This document shows, in pieces, positions 24,353 through 35,754 of a DNA stretch of 64,000 nt. Both the position numbers and the translations under genes were made by a program. Every line of letters begins with the position of its first letter. Position 1 is the first letter of the stretch. The notes under the pieces are model-generated. The model was not told where the DNA came from. It saw only the letters and a program-made list of their open reading frames with translations, and did not search any database. The DNA lies in the NCBI RefSeq assembly GCF_000003855.2, contig NW_003101677.1, positions 1,120,392 to 1,184,391 of the forward strand, read 5' to 3'. The stretch comes from Blastomyces gilchristii SLH14081. Taxonomy: Eukaryota; Ascomycota; Eurotiomycetes; Onygenales; Ajellomycetaceae.

Positions 24353-27300
24353 ATGGCAGTAATATCCGTCACACCAATGGATCTGACGGAAACCGCTGAT
24401 GACCTTCCTTCAGACGTTTTGCTACTATGGCAGCAGGCGTTGGCTAGGTATCATAAGAGCACAGGCGAAGATCTTCAGAAGGTGCCTCGCTTTACTTCTG
24501 TCGAGTATATCCTCAAAGATGCTGAGCTGCAACAAACCACCTTTAATAGATTCCGACATGATGGCGAACTGATCGACAGGCTTTGATCCTCTACAGGGTG
24601 AAATGTGAATTATCTAGGATCGCTCAGACTCCTCGTAGATAGCCTGCTTTAGTGAGCACCTATTTTATTTGTCTCGAAGAGACTACCAACAGAAAACTTT
24701 CTTCTACTTAACACAATATTTTTCTAACGAAAGTGACCTCATCTATCTGAAGGCTTGTCTTCCCACTGTCGCTATCTCTTCTGCTATGTTTCACTTTCTT
24801 CAGGTATTCATGACCTCCGTGCTGATTTGAATCGCTTTGCTTGTGGTTATAAATGCATTGTTGTATGGAAAATTCATGTCCCTCACCCTTCGGAGTGTGT
24901 AGGTGACCAAAGACGTTTCTTCAGATTGTAATCAACTAGTCGACCTTTTCGATTCGATGAGGGCGTTTCTAGAGCATTTATCAATCATCGAGGGGAAATT
25001 GCCTTCAATTCCCGCATACAGGTCTCATGTTATGCTTGTCTTCTTAGCTTTGTTGAGCGTGTGTGGTATTGCAACCACATACATAAAGAAAGGGCGATGG
25101 AGTAAGCACATTGTCCACCTGCCCTTCGGCGTTTTTAGTACTTATTATATAGGGAAAATGGGCCAAAGCTTTCAGGGATGTGGGAAACGATGAGGATCTG
25201 CAATCGGCCAAATCTACGATGAAGGAGTCACTCGCGCAGCTTGAATCTGCGTCACTCACGGTCATCCTCACTACTACGCAAGATCTGAAGCAGGACACAA
25301 ACACCATTGTTACCCAAACCGAAAGAATCGACTCTAGGACTGAAAGGATCGAAGTCTCTATCCTTGCCCAACGAGAGGAGTTCCACGATATGTCGGCCAA
25401 ATTTTAAAAAATTGCTAAAAAATCAGCAGAAGGAAGCAAGGAGGACTCAATTGCATGATTCGGGGAAAACTGCAGATGCGGCAACACGAAAGCACGCCAC
25501 GTTTAATTCCGTGAAACTTTACTTCGAGAACAACATTGACTCCGCCTGGCAGGCTCTTATTCTTCTGTAACGGGACCAGCTAGATGGGTTTTGGATGAAG
25601 AAGCTTACCAGGTATGGCGTGAAGGAACCACTAATCCATACCTCTGGATCTCCGGTGACACTCGCCTTGGAAAAACCTCCGCTGCATTTTTATTGTCCAA
25701 AGAATTAGAGGAAGCATTTGCCTCCGAGCCGAAGACCTCTATTGCCGCTTTCGACTACCAGGATGATCAAGCCGAATTTATGTCCGTATCAAATGCGTTT
25801 TCTAGCATGATTATCCAAATCGCAGGAGGAAATAGCGGCTATTGTGAGCAAGCATCGTCAGAAGCCGGAAAGGATGGAGGGGTTGACACTGATGACTGGA
25901 CCGACTTATGGGAGCGGCTTCTTCCAATCCAAATTCGGAAGCGGGTCTACATATCGACTTTTCTTAATCATTGACGGACTGGATCAGATAACCGCCGACG
26001 ACAGATCGAAATTTCTTGAATTATTAGCACGAATACGAAAACAGAGTCTGAGCATACACGTGCTTCTCACAAGCCGTGTTGGTATACAGTCCTCCCCTAC
26101 CTTTCTCGAATCACTCAAAGTTGTCGCTACCAAGTAGAAACTGCGGAGGGACATGACTCTTCTGATTGAAGGCAGATTGAGACGCTTCCAAAACCTATAT
26201 GAATTTGGCAGGCGAACGAAAAAGAAAATACTCTCCAAATTACTGGAAAAATCTGATTGTAAGCTTTCCCTATTGCCCTTTTGTTCCATATTTTCCTAAG
26301 TATGTCTATGATTACGTCGCTAATTCTACGTTAGCAATGCTATATGTCGACCATATGCTGCGGCGATACAATTCTATTGGTAGGGAAGGAATGGTGTTGA
26401 AGGACCTCGAAACGAGCTTTCCAGATAGTCTCCAATCTGCTTATAACATTCTGTTGACTGAGGCTCAGCAGCGCAGAACCTCCGAACACCTGCAATATTC
26501 AAGCAGTTGTTATTGTGGCTGGCGTTTGCAAAATGTCTATTGACTGTTGGGGAGGCGGAGGGACTGGCTACTCTTTTGGACCAGGACCGATCATAGAGTG
26601 TTATAAAAGAGGTTGAAGGGAAATCATCAAGGTGTGTATGGTATCTCAATCACCCAACTCTTAGTTCGTACGAAGCCGGTTAGAACAGAAAAGGAAAAAG
26701 ACGAAAGAAAAAGCCTGACCTACTGACCTTTTAGCAATTTGAGAATTACACGATCAAAGAAAACCGAGACAAGGAGAGTGATGATAATGAAAAATTTCCT
26801 TGATGACGGCTCTATTGCCTCGAACATGATAGCCGACGACAACGCTGCAACATTACAATTTCTGGATAGATCTTTAAGGGGCTACTTTCGCTCTGGCGAT
26901 GTGGGCGAAAGTGGTTTACGAAAGCCTTCTTCTGCTCATCTTACAATGTTTGCGACGTCTGTCGATGTGATATGTGACCGCTACAATTCAGCATACGAGG
27001 CCGGGGGAAAAGAGTTAAAAGATTATGCCATTAATTTTTGGGCTGATCACTTTTTGGAGCTTGATCCTGTTTCTGCAACGGAGCTAGATCTCCTGCGAGT
27101 TATTGAATCTCTGTCTCTCGTCCTGAACGATCACAATAATGCCGCAAAAGAGCTCGAATTAGGGCTAGTCTACCGTGAGATTTTTGGGAAGATAGTTAAG
27201 CGCTAGAATAGGTTTTTGAGTCGCTGCCAAATCTCCGCTGAAGATCATGGTTCCGCTAGCACGGGGCCATATCTCGAATTGGTTCCAGCAGATACATGCT

Positions 27301-29215
27301 GAAAGTGAATCCTTTCGTTTCGCATCGGGTGCGCTCCTGATGATAAGCGTCTTGAAACCTTCAAACTCAGCAGCGTCGCCTCTAACTGACAATATTTACT
27401 TCTAGACGGATCTCTGCGCACCTATTTCAGCAAAACATAAAACAGACGCGAAAATATCAAAATGTTTGCGGATGTGTTTTCGGATATTCCAAAAGATGAA
27501 AAGGCATATCGAGCCATTGGACTCATTTTGAAAGACTATGGGCACTATGATGCGGGAATTGTCGCATGTGCTGCATTGGGAATATCTATCTCGGAGGCAG
27601 ATCGTTTTCGCACATTAGTTGTTCTCGTGCAGGTATATGCAAAATTATATGATGACGAAGAAGGCGACGAATCTGACAACGACTCTGGCGATATCTCTGA
27701 TGAGGTCTCTGACGTCGAATCCAACAGTGGGAATGCCGGGAACGATCCCAACCAATACAATGCCATAGCATATAAGACGATCTGCGAAGCTCTTTCCAGT
27801 AGACCTTCTTCCGTGGATGATCCCACTACAGAAGAGGAAGCTCGACTTTTGATTCGAGAAGCGCTACTAATCCAGGGTGACTGCGAGCGTGCTATGGATA
27901 GAGTCGATGAGGCTGTGAAATCTTACGGGGAAGCGAGAATCATTTGCTCCTCCGAGATCCTGGATGGGGTTTCTCTGAACGAAATAAAAGAAATTCTTGG
28001 AGAACAATCGAGATTCGTGGAACTTATGGAGAACGTTGAACAGTGAACTTTTTGGGAGCGGATGGCTTGGCTCACAGAGGATGATGACAATAGGCACGAT
28101 ACGTTTCGCCGGGCTGCAACCAAAACTGGAAAAGAAGACTCTTTGATCAGGACATACGAAGAAATAATAACATATCTAGACCGCTCGAAGTCATCCGCAG
28201 GTATCCTCTGGGAACTTGCGTCGTTTTTATCAGACGATAAAGGGCGATTTTCTCCAATAAGTCCTGGAACTCGAGGGCGCGGCCCATTTTGCGAAGGATA
28301 TTGGCTAAGACTATGGAACCAGATGTTTCATAAACGACTCCGTCACCTACCGCAGCCCTAAGTCGGCGTGTTTGCAGCTTTTTCAGCTCATCCATGGACG
28401 CCATCTTTTTCTCGACGGTTCTGCTCGCCGAAACTCCTCGTAAATAATATCACCAAGGGCCAGCTGGGCTTCAGAAAGGTTTGATAGATCATCATCGTCA
28501 CCGGTGGCGGGGTTGATGAACGAGCCTCCAATGATTTTGTAGAAAAGGGGTTTGGCCTTTTCTAAAACGTTTCAAACGTACATATCCTCATTAACGGATG
28601 ATATGGGCTGGAATGATCAGAACAGCTTATGCCTGCTTGCTAAGGTTCTAGCTTCCGTTGGCGGGTTGGAAAGGGAGGCACAAATTGCATTCTCTGCACG
28701 GTTCTACATTATCGACCCGCGGGTGGAGCATGTTTTGTCTAGCGATGAGGAGTCTGACTGGAGCACTGACAGCGAAGACGGTAGTGATGGAAGCAATGCG
28801 GCTTCAGATGCCGGATCTGGGGCCAGCGGCTCAGCAACTTCCAGCGCCGGCTCCTCGGCATCTGAGATAGGAGAACACCAAGACGAGGATTTCGCACCCA
28901 GTACTGACTATATATGTAACGGAGAGTGTGCGGATGACAATATCGAGTATTGGGATAAGGTTCCCGTCTCTGTGTATGATATGCGCCAAACGCGAACTGT
29001 GCGAGGAGTGTTATCAAAAACGTCAGGCACTTAATGAGGATTCAACTGACAATAACCACTGGCGGTTGTGCTGCGGGGCGAAGCATTGATATATTAAAAG
29101 CCCAGTTGAAGGATGGAAGGGAATCAAGGAAGGTTATATGACCCTTGGAGACGAGAAAATAAAGTTTACGGATTGGTTGGAGGAGATTCGGTCGTCAAAG
29201 TGGAAGAGAGCATAG
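24353..29215 (+). pseudogene. Decayed NLR-like STAND gene (Goodbye-NACHT-TPR-ZZ)
   Basis: A long series of fragments in changing frames follows the layout of a fungal STAND receptor. Pieces in order: a Goodbye-type N-terminus (24353-24583, with LWQQALARYHKSTGEDL and FNRFRHDGELIDRL); its helical continuation (24903-25125, 25168-25406); an intact Walker A, SGDTRLGKTSAAFL, and nucleotide-binding segment (25591-25971); Walker B, RLFLIIDGLDQ (about 25950-26134); a winged-helix-like part (26340-26490); a helical region (26740-27203); TPR-like repeats with an acidic insert (27462-28243, 28564-28870); and a C-terminal ZZ-like zinc finger (CNGEC...CMICAKRELCEECY, about 28915-29075). At least eight frameshifts or stops separate these pieces. 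About 0.3 kb inside is inverted. Intact relatives are thought to act in non-self recognition and programmed cell death; this copy cannot make a full protein. Family naming is from remembered motifs. Confidence 0.85.
28244..28563 (-). other. Inverted segment inside the NLR pseudogene
   Basis: Plus-strand coding similarity stops after SFLSDDKG near 28243 and resumes with KTFQTYISSLTDDMGWND near 28564. Between these points the protein-like reading is on the minus strand: KAKPLFYKIIGGSFINPATG, then SEAQLALGDIIYEEFRR, then, after a one-base shift, MASMDELKKLQTRRLRAAVG and ANILRKMGRALEFQDLLEKI. Read in reverse, this segment supplies the TPR-like residues missing between the flanks. The frame rejoins at the left edge and to within about a base at the right. 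I infer a local inversion after or during decay. Breakpoints are approximate. Confidence 0.75.
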
Positions 29216-30087
29216 GATCAGTATTGGATGACGGAGGAGACCTAAGGGGATATTTTGGGACAATTATCTTGGGACAAGAGTTAGATGAGAGAGCGGATGT
29301 TTTTCGGCCATTCCACCCCTTCATGATCTATATGATAAGAATATATCCTTCTGTATATAGCCTCCTCCCAACACAACGCAGCAGCAAAATGAAATTGTTT
29401 CTGAGAACGTAATTAAAGTCAATTCCAACTTTGGTAGAGGTTAAATCCTGAGCCGGGCATGCATGTAGTAAAGTGTTAAATTGTTCGGACAGCAAACGGA
29501 AGCTAAAATGTTCGTATTGTACAGTGATGCACCCGGAGTTAAAAGAGAGCAGATATAAAATGAGTATATATATCTTGAACAGGCCTAGCTGGCGGATGGG
29601 ATGAGCCACGTGGGATAGACTAATAGAAAAAGCACGAGAACAAAAAATAAAAATGCGGCTATTTGGTATGTTGGAATGAAACGTCCTTCCCTGTTTTCTC
29701 TTACGGTCGCCATCGTTGTCCGTGTGATGCGGATGCGGAGCCAAGTAACTAAAGTAGAAAAATGGATAACGAGCCAAAAAGAAAAAGGGAGCGCAGAAAA
29801 CAAGCGGTCCAACTCTTACCCTGTAAATTGAATTAAATCGCAATAGAAAAAATAAAAGTGCAAAGAAAAGCTTGGCAAAATTCAAAGTGGCAGAGAAGAA
29901 CACCACGCTAATGGGAACTATTGGAAGAAAAGAGGAGGGAAATGGGACAAGAAAAGCACGGCGTAGCATATAACATCGAAAGGGAGAAAAGAAGAGGGGA
30001 GAAATAACAATTAAAAAAGGAATAATAAATTAAAGACGCGAAAGACAACTTAGCCAGTATATACATTTGTTCTAAGTGGGATATCTA
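29216..30087. other. Intergenic region, nothing recognised
   Basis: About 0.87 kb between the end of the NLR relic and the NEM1 stop codon. It is AT-rich in its right half and probably includes the NEM1 3' untranslated region. The 213-codon minus-strand frame at 29328-29969 is Phe/Leu/Ser-rich with no domain and is regarded as chance. Confidence 0.5.
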
Positions 30088-31746
30088 TTATGCTTCTGCT
30101 TCTCCGCGTCGTAGTGCAAGAAGGGCACGGACATCTGTTACGTATTGCAGCGCCTCCAAGATTGGGATGAGATGTAAGAGGTCGTTGTCTGTAGGGTCGT
30201 TGATCCAGCCTTCGATGGGAATGGCGTTATCTGTATGAACCAAGTGGTTCTTTAGCAAATGTGCAATTTACATAGGAGACGGAGCATTCAATCTCTTTGG
30301 GGGCGATTGGAATGATTTTCGTTGACACATACCTTCATGAAAAATATAGCTCATAGGACTATTATCCAAAATCATTACCTTGCTCAAGTCCGGCTCTACA
30401 GAGCTAAGGTCCTTGATATATGCACCATTCCGAAATGTGCAATGTTGCCGATAATATCTACGATGAAAGTACTTTCGCTCCTGCTCGAGCCAGTCGATGA
30501 CTGGGTCTGCATATTCCTGAACACTAGCAGTAAAAACCACCAGTTTATACCATTTGCATACTTTCCGGAGAAAGTCGTCGCAATGCGGGCGTTTATGGAC
30601 GTAGTAAAGGATAGGGTGCTGAGGTCCGATCGTGGTTGTCGGCCCTCCAGGAGTTGAAGTCGTCACTGGAGCTGACAACTTTACTTCTACCATGTGGCCG
30701 CTGGACATTCGGCCACCCTTCGCCAAAGAGTGGATAAGGGTTTCGTCAAGGTCGAGCACCAGGGTTTTTTGGGCCGATGGTCCATACCTGGGGTTTGAAG
30801 GTGAGGTGTATGATGGTTGCCGTGGTGGTATGAGCGGTCGTGGTGGAGACGGGGCATGAGGGTATTTTGTGAGCTTATGAGAAGATGGAGACATTGGCGA
30901 TTTCAAGCTTTCAGCCGCACGAGTTTCGGAATCTTGCCTCGATCCGTCGGATTTCGCTTTCTGCTGCTTTCGTTTCAAATTCCCTTCCGTGTTTAATTTT
31001 ATACGTATTGATCGTCTGGGGGTTCCTTCGTCGGTTGATGACGAACCGCGAGTTGATTTCGTTCTTCGGCCCCCGCCATTGGTGTGCCTCAATCCAGACC
31101 GGTCAGGCTCCGACTCTGAGGTATTGAGAGATATTGACTCTCGGGATGTAGAGCTTCTTAGCCGCCGTACATTACTCCCACCCCGGCCGGAAGTTTTCTC
31201 CGTGGCAGGATAAACATTGCGTCCTGACGCAGGGACGCCAATGCCGTGTGATGCCGTCGTGCCTCTGTTAGGGCCTCCGATGAGCTGCCCTAGCCGCCTT
31301 ACTGGCGTTAAAATAGAGTAACGTCCGTCATCGCCCCGAAAAGCACCCGCAACGTATATACCTGGAGAGGCAAGCGCAGACAATATAACTTTTAATGTTT
31401 CGGCAATGGCATCGAAGAGGCGTTGAGCAATCAATTGTAGTTTACTAGTTGATGGGAGAATGCCGCTTGTTTGTAATCCCTGTAGGAGAGGAGATTTCTC
31501 ATCCACCGTGTCTGGTAGATCTAGGGAATCTTCGTTTTCCTGGACGTCATGGTGACTCTCTCCTAGGAGCTGGGCGTCAACTGACTCCGCAAGGTGCAGC
31601 TTTCCCTCGCTGTACGATCTGCCCGCAGCTAGGTCACTTCGGTGGCTTTCGGAGGACACAGGGCCTTGTGAACGGGAGCGGGGACGGGTATTGGACGTGG
31701 TAGGCTGTCTGATGACTCGAGATGAGAGGATATTGAGCGAGTTCAT
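30088..31746 (-). CDS. NEM1: Nuclear envelope morphology protein 1 (Nem1), lipin phosphatase catalytic subunit
   Basis: Catalytic subunit of the Nem1-Spo7 phosphatase at the nuclear/ER membrane, which dephosphorylates and activates lipin (Pah1) and so balances phospholipid and triacylglycerol synthesis. Two exons (31746-30333, 30230-30088) give 518 aa. The long N-terminal half is basic and Ser-rich with a moderately hydrophobic segment (IAETLKVILSALASPGIYVAG). The C-terminal FCP1/SCP-type HAD domain starts with LVLDLDETLIHS (the DxDxT nucleophile motif) and continues with HKRPHCDDFLRKV, FTASVQEYADPVIDWL and VMILDNSPMSYIFHE, then across the splice DNAIPIEGWINDPTDNDLL. An upstream in-frame TTG is not the start; MNSLNILSSRVIRQ is the first in-frame ATG and looks typical. 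Identity is firm. Confidence 0.95.
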
Positions 31747-32943
31747 GGTTCGTTGCAGGCCATGCAACCGTATCTGGACGCAGTTGTCTACTCATAACTA
31801 GATCAGCAACTAGTACCACGAGGGTTCAGGACAAGGAGCATAGCGTAGGCACAATAAAAATGATCATGAATTGAAAACAGACCAGGGGTTTCAGCTTACC
31901 TCAATGCGCCAGATGCTGCTGACAGCCCCAGCCACTGCCAACTGGCTGCCGGGTGCTGCTGGGCGAGTACAGCAGCCGGGGTGCACCTAGCGGCAGTGCG
32001 GTGTTTTAACTGTACGGGATGCTAATGTCCAAGCAGAAGGAGGAACAAGAGACGGAGTGTCACTGGCAAGAGAATGGAGAGAGACGAGGACAGGAAGCCA
32101 AGCTGAAGTCAGCGCTGTCGTTGCCGTTGTCGTGTTGTTGTGGTAAATAGTCGCAGTTGCTGGTAGTTTGTTGATGTTGGAGGAGGAGAATGAGCGAAGT
32201 GGTTGAAGGTTGAAGGTTGGTGGTGGTGGTGGGGAAGCAGAGCCGCCGCAACGACGGTCTCATTTGTTGGGCCGAACAACGCACGCCAACAAACAGCCGT
32301 TAAGACACAACCCGCTCCAGCTGCATCCCAACCATAACAATGCTCGGGTTTAGGAGCCAAAACGGAGCAGAGATATCTCCTTATTCTACAGGCAGCAATG
32401 CATGGATTTCCGTCTGGTATTGAATCCCTTTCATGCAGGTCCACGCCTCTCAACAGAACTCCCAACCGACGCTCCTCCTCTCCTCCTCTCCTGTTAACTA
32501 GTTACTGTAGCCAATACCCCTAGGCATATCAACCAACACTTAAATAAAAGCGCCTTATTCAGCTCGATAGCAATCATGTGGTCTCCTGAGTTGTAGGCTA
32601 CTGGGGCAAAAGAGCCCAGTCACCACCAGCGCACTGCTGGTAGAAGGGCCGATCAACCCGGGACCCCCAACAAGAGTCTCATGTGCAATTCCCTTCACAA
32701 TCACCACACCGAGAAGGTCCGGTTGTTATCTTACCGCTCGTCCCCTTCTACTCACGGAACAACTACGGAGGACACCCTGCCAATAGAGTAGCAGCCTTGA
32801 ACAAGTCTCAAACTACCAATGATACTCCTGGAGCACTTGTTGCCCGGTTTGTACCCAAGGAGCCTTATATTCATGTGATATATGCTGGCCTACTTTTTAT
32901 CTAACTACCATTCACCAGGACTTTTGGGTTTTGATAGCGTTCT
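31747..32943. other. Intergenic region: NEM1 promoter side and 3' flank of the MFS gene
   Basis: About 1.2 kb between two genes on the minus strand. CT/CA-rich simple stretches occur near 32100-32240 and 32475-32500. The frames seen there (such as 32109-32465 on the minus strand) are simple-sequence artefacts. Confidence 0.5.
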
Positions 32944-34727
32944 CTATCGAGATATTGAATGCTCATGCTTTTTCTCGAAACCTTTTCTCCAGGAGGGTCC
33001 TTTTGCCAGGCTTAAAAGCGCAATTCCTGTACTTGACAGGTCAACAATTGCAAGTCCGGTAAAGCACCAACCAAAACCCTCTACGCCGATGAGCGGATCA
33101 ATCACAGCTGCTCCGATTGCAGCGGCTGGATTGCGCAGGAGTGAAGTCAATGCGACCAGAGTAGCTGCCTGTCCAGGCTGGACGAGCGTTACATATGTCG
33201 TGTTGGTCGAAAGCGTCCATGAGAATGCAAACCCGCCTAGATCATATTAGCTAACGCAGGTGTCTTCTGAAGGGATAATATAAACGGACGAACAGATAGC
33301 CATTGAGACGATTACTCCTGGAACACCTATACCGGAATTTCCCAGCCATCCATATAATAGAACTCCGATCGGAAATAGGGCCGTGCCTATAAATTGAAGG
33401 TGGAGCCTTCGTTCGGGTGCTACGTCTTCGTCCTTTGTATTCTTAAGATACCTCCGGTGGGCCCAGTCGCTTAAGTGTCCGCAAATAACTGATCCGCATG
33501 TCATACTGAGCCCTATTGAGAAGAGGACATGTCAGTGAGATCTACCCAAGCTCTTGGTCAATCCAATATACCTGGTGCGAGATAAGCCGCTCCAATTTCT
33601 GCAGAGTTGAATCCATATCGTTCCTGGAGGACAGTGGGGAAGGTCACTGAAAGACAATAGTAGCTCCCAAAAAGGATGGAGACATTAATGCATGAGAGCA
33701 TTATGATAGGATGTTTCATGAATATGAGTATGTTGCGTCTACTTGGTCGCCGTGGGACCGTCTCTCCAGGCCTGAGCTCGACCCTCTTGCTGAACGATGG
33801 CCACTGAATCCAAGCCTTTCCATCGTAGATGGCACCGTTTCCAACCCTTGACCTAAGAGTCTCCGGAAGTAAGAATAGGGAAACTAGGAGGCAAAAGCTG
33901 CCAAAAATAGCTGACCGAATAGATAAACTGTCAACGCTCTAGGAACACTTGGCCTGCGGTAAAGGAATTAAATTCCTTCATACTCACCTAAAAACCCGAA
34001 GGTCCATCGCCAAGTTGATCTCTGTGCAATCGCACCCCCTATTACCGGACCAAGAATTGGTCCTAACTGCGGTCCAAGACTGTAATATGAGATGGCTCGA
34101 CCACGCTGCTTCGGTTCGAAAATATCTGCGACTGTACCGGCTCCAAGGCTGTAAAGCGCAGAACCACCGAACGCCTGCGCAACCCGCAATGTCATGAAGG
34201 AGGCATAATGCGCAGGTGCGGATGCTAGGGCAATGTTTGCGCCAATGCCGATTAATAGGCCAAGCACATACACTGGCTTTCGCCCTCTTGCGTCTGAGAG
34301 GGTCGCGAAAAATAAGGGCTACAGCCTAACAATTAGACATAGCCAGTATGCAAGTTGCCTTGGAATTTTTTTCTCTATCTCTAAAGCTAGGGAGAGAGGG
34401 ATAATCTGATGAATAGCAAACTGGCGAACAGGGGAGAGTACAAACCGCCACTGCGAACGTGAGCATAAACACCGTAACCGTTAGGTTTATCGACGTTGCA
34501 GACACGTTCAAATCCTCTGCCAGGACAGGAAGCAAAGGCATATAGATACTCGCAGAAACTGGAGCAATGAAGGCCTTTGCGACAACTATTGATAGAATGA
34601 ACTTTTTTCTGGTGGGGGAAAACGTTGAATACGGCGGTTGAGTTTCTGGTTGACTGTCTACCATCCCCTCTTTCGTCGTAGAGATGTCCCCTTCTTCATT
34701 GACGTCTGCTGGAAGGGAAATCGCCAT
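32944..34727 (-). CDS. MFS drug:H+ antiporter (DHA1), candidate exporter of the adjacent isocyanide/dityrosine-type cluster
   Basis: Twelve-span proton antiporter of the major facilitator superfamily, likely in the plasma membrane. Five exons (34727-34446, 34318-33988, 33910-33572, 33512-33294, 33236-32944) give 487 aa with consistent phases. After a charged N-terminus of about 40 residues come the first span, LFFATLSDARGRKPV (motif A, loop 2-3), FEPKQRGRA, and SLGPQLGPILGPVIGG, the motif C glycines of DHA1 antiporters. The last intron (33293-33237, 57 nt) is the least certain; it removes an in-frame stop and restores a transmembrane stretch before NTTYVTLVQPGQAATLV. In yeast the DHA1 protein Dtr1 exports bisformyl-dityrosine made by Dit1 and Dit2. 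The DIT2- and DIT1-like genes next to this one suggest a similar job here, but that is inference. Confidence 0.85.
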
Positions 34728-35754
34728 ATCCAATGGAGGTGCAATGGGATTTTACAGATGGTTGGAAGGAGAGGTTTTGCCTTGTATGGTTGATTCTAAA
34801 GAATTGAAAGGGAAGAAACAGGGTAGGATGGGGACGGAACGAAAGAGCAAGGGAATGGAAGAACGCAAACTACACGGTGGAGGCACAACAATGAATATGT
34901 GGTTAGACCAACTACCAGCCAATTAACAGAGTCAAAATCTCTTGCGGACTCTAACATTGCATTGTCAAAGAAAGGCACCCAAACTCAAGCTGCAGGGAGA
35001 ACATGGATCCAAAGCCCAAAACTTGAAAATGGAACCGTTGCATCCTGTACGACAAAGTCACCATGTCAAGAATATTCTTTTAAGGGCGTCACTATGCTCC
35101 TGTTTGACAAAGGGGCGTGATGGGAATCGCATGCAGGTAGGACGAGGGGCGTTTATGGAACATATGCACACACCCGTGGTTGTTGATCTCCAATGGGCCG
35201 CTCCTCTGCGCCATATATTTCTCGCTCTTCTTCAGAGGAAGCATATTTTTCGCTCTGGTCCTTAGTAATTTCTATTTTATTTTATGTCCTACCCATGCCT
35301 ATGATCGGGCATATCTCCTGGGTGAAGCTCAGCTGGTGTTTGCCTACAAGTCAGAGTGGGGGACATATGCTAAGGTGTGTGAACCCGATAAGCAGTCAGT
35401 GAGTCTCGATATCTGAAAGGCCTCTTGATTTTGTGTGAATCAGCACTTGTGAGATGCGAGGAGCAGAGGAAACCGAAACAAGTGGCATGTAAGTGAGACT
35501 TCTAATGCTGACAGTGAAGCTCCGTCGAATATTCCCGAAGTATACAGACATTTCATTCTTGGTTGCGGACAAACCATTACACATGACAAGTTTGTGTAAG
35601 ACGAGAGACTCTCCGACATGTCTCCATTGCGCCGTGCCCTCCAACGCCCATCCCCGCCACCGCCCCGTTTATTTGCTTATATCCCAATTGCCCAGCCCAC
35701 CCGTGCCGAAATAAAGCGCGGAACGGTTATAGTTACTGCCTGGGAACAAGGAGT
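34728..35754. other. Intergenic region between the MFS gene start and the P450 stop
   Basis: About 1.0 kb, presumably the MFS promoter plus the 3' flank of the P450. No gene, repeat or site could be supported. Confidence 0.5.

Noticed and set aside
24353..29215. Treating the NLR-like region as one active multi-intron gene
   Set aside because: Too many frame changes lie inside conserved blocks, without splice sites, and one block is on the opposite strand.
29328..29969. 213-codon minus-strand frame
   Set aside because: Phe/Leu/Ser-rich from AT-rich DNA, no domain, and it lies in the flank between the NLR relic and NEM1.
31747..31767. NEM1 start at an upstream in-frame TTG
   Set aside because: It is not an ATG; the first in-frame ATG at 31746 begins a typical Nem1 N-terminus.
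33237..33293. Premature stop making the MFS gene a pseudogene
   Set aside because: A 57-nt GT-AG intron with a GCTAAT branch-like site removes the stop, and the five exons give a full 487-aa transporter.
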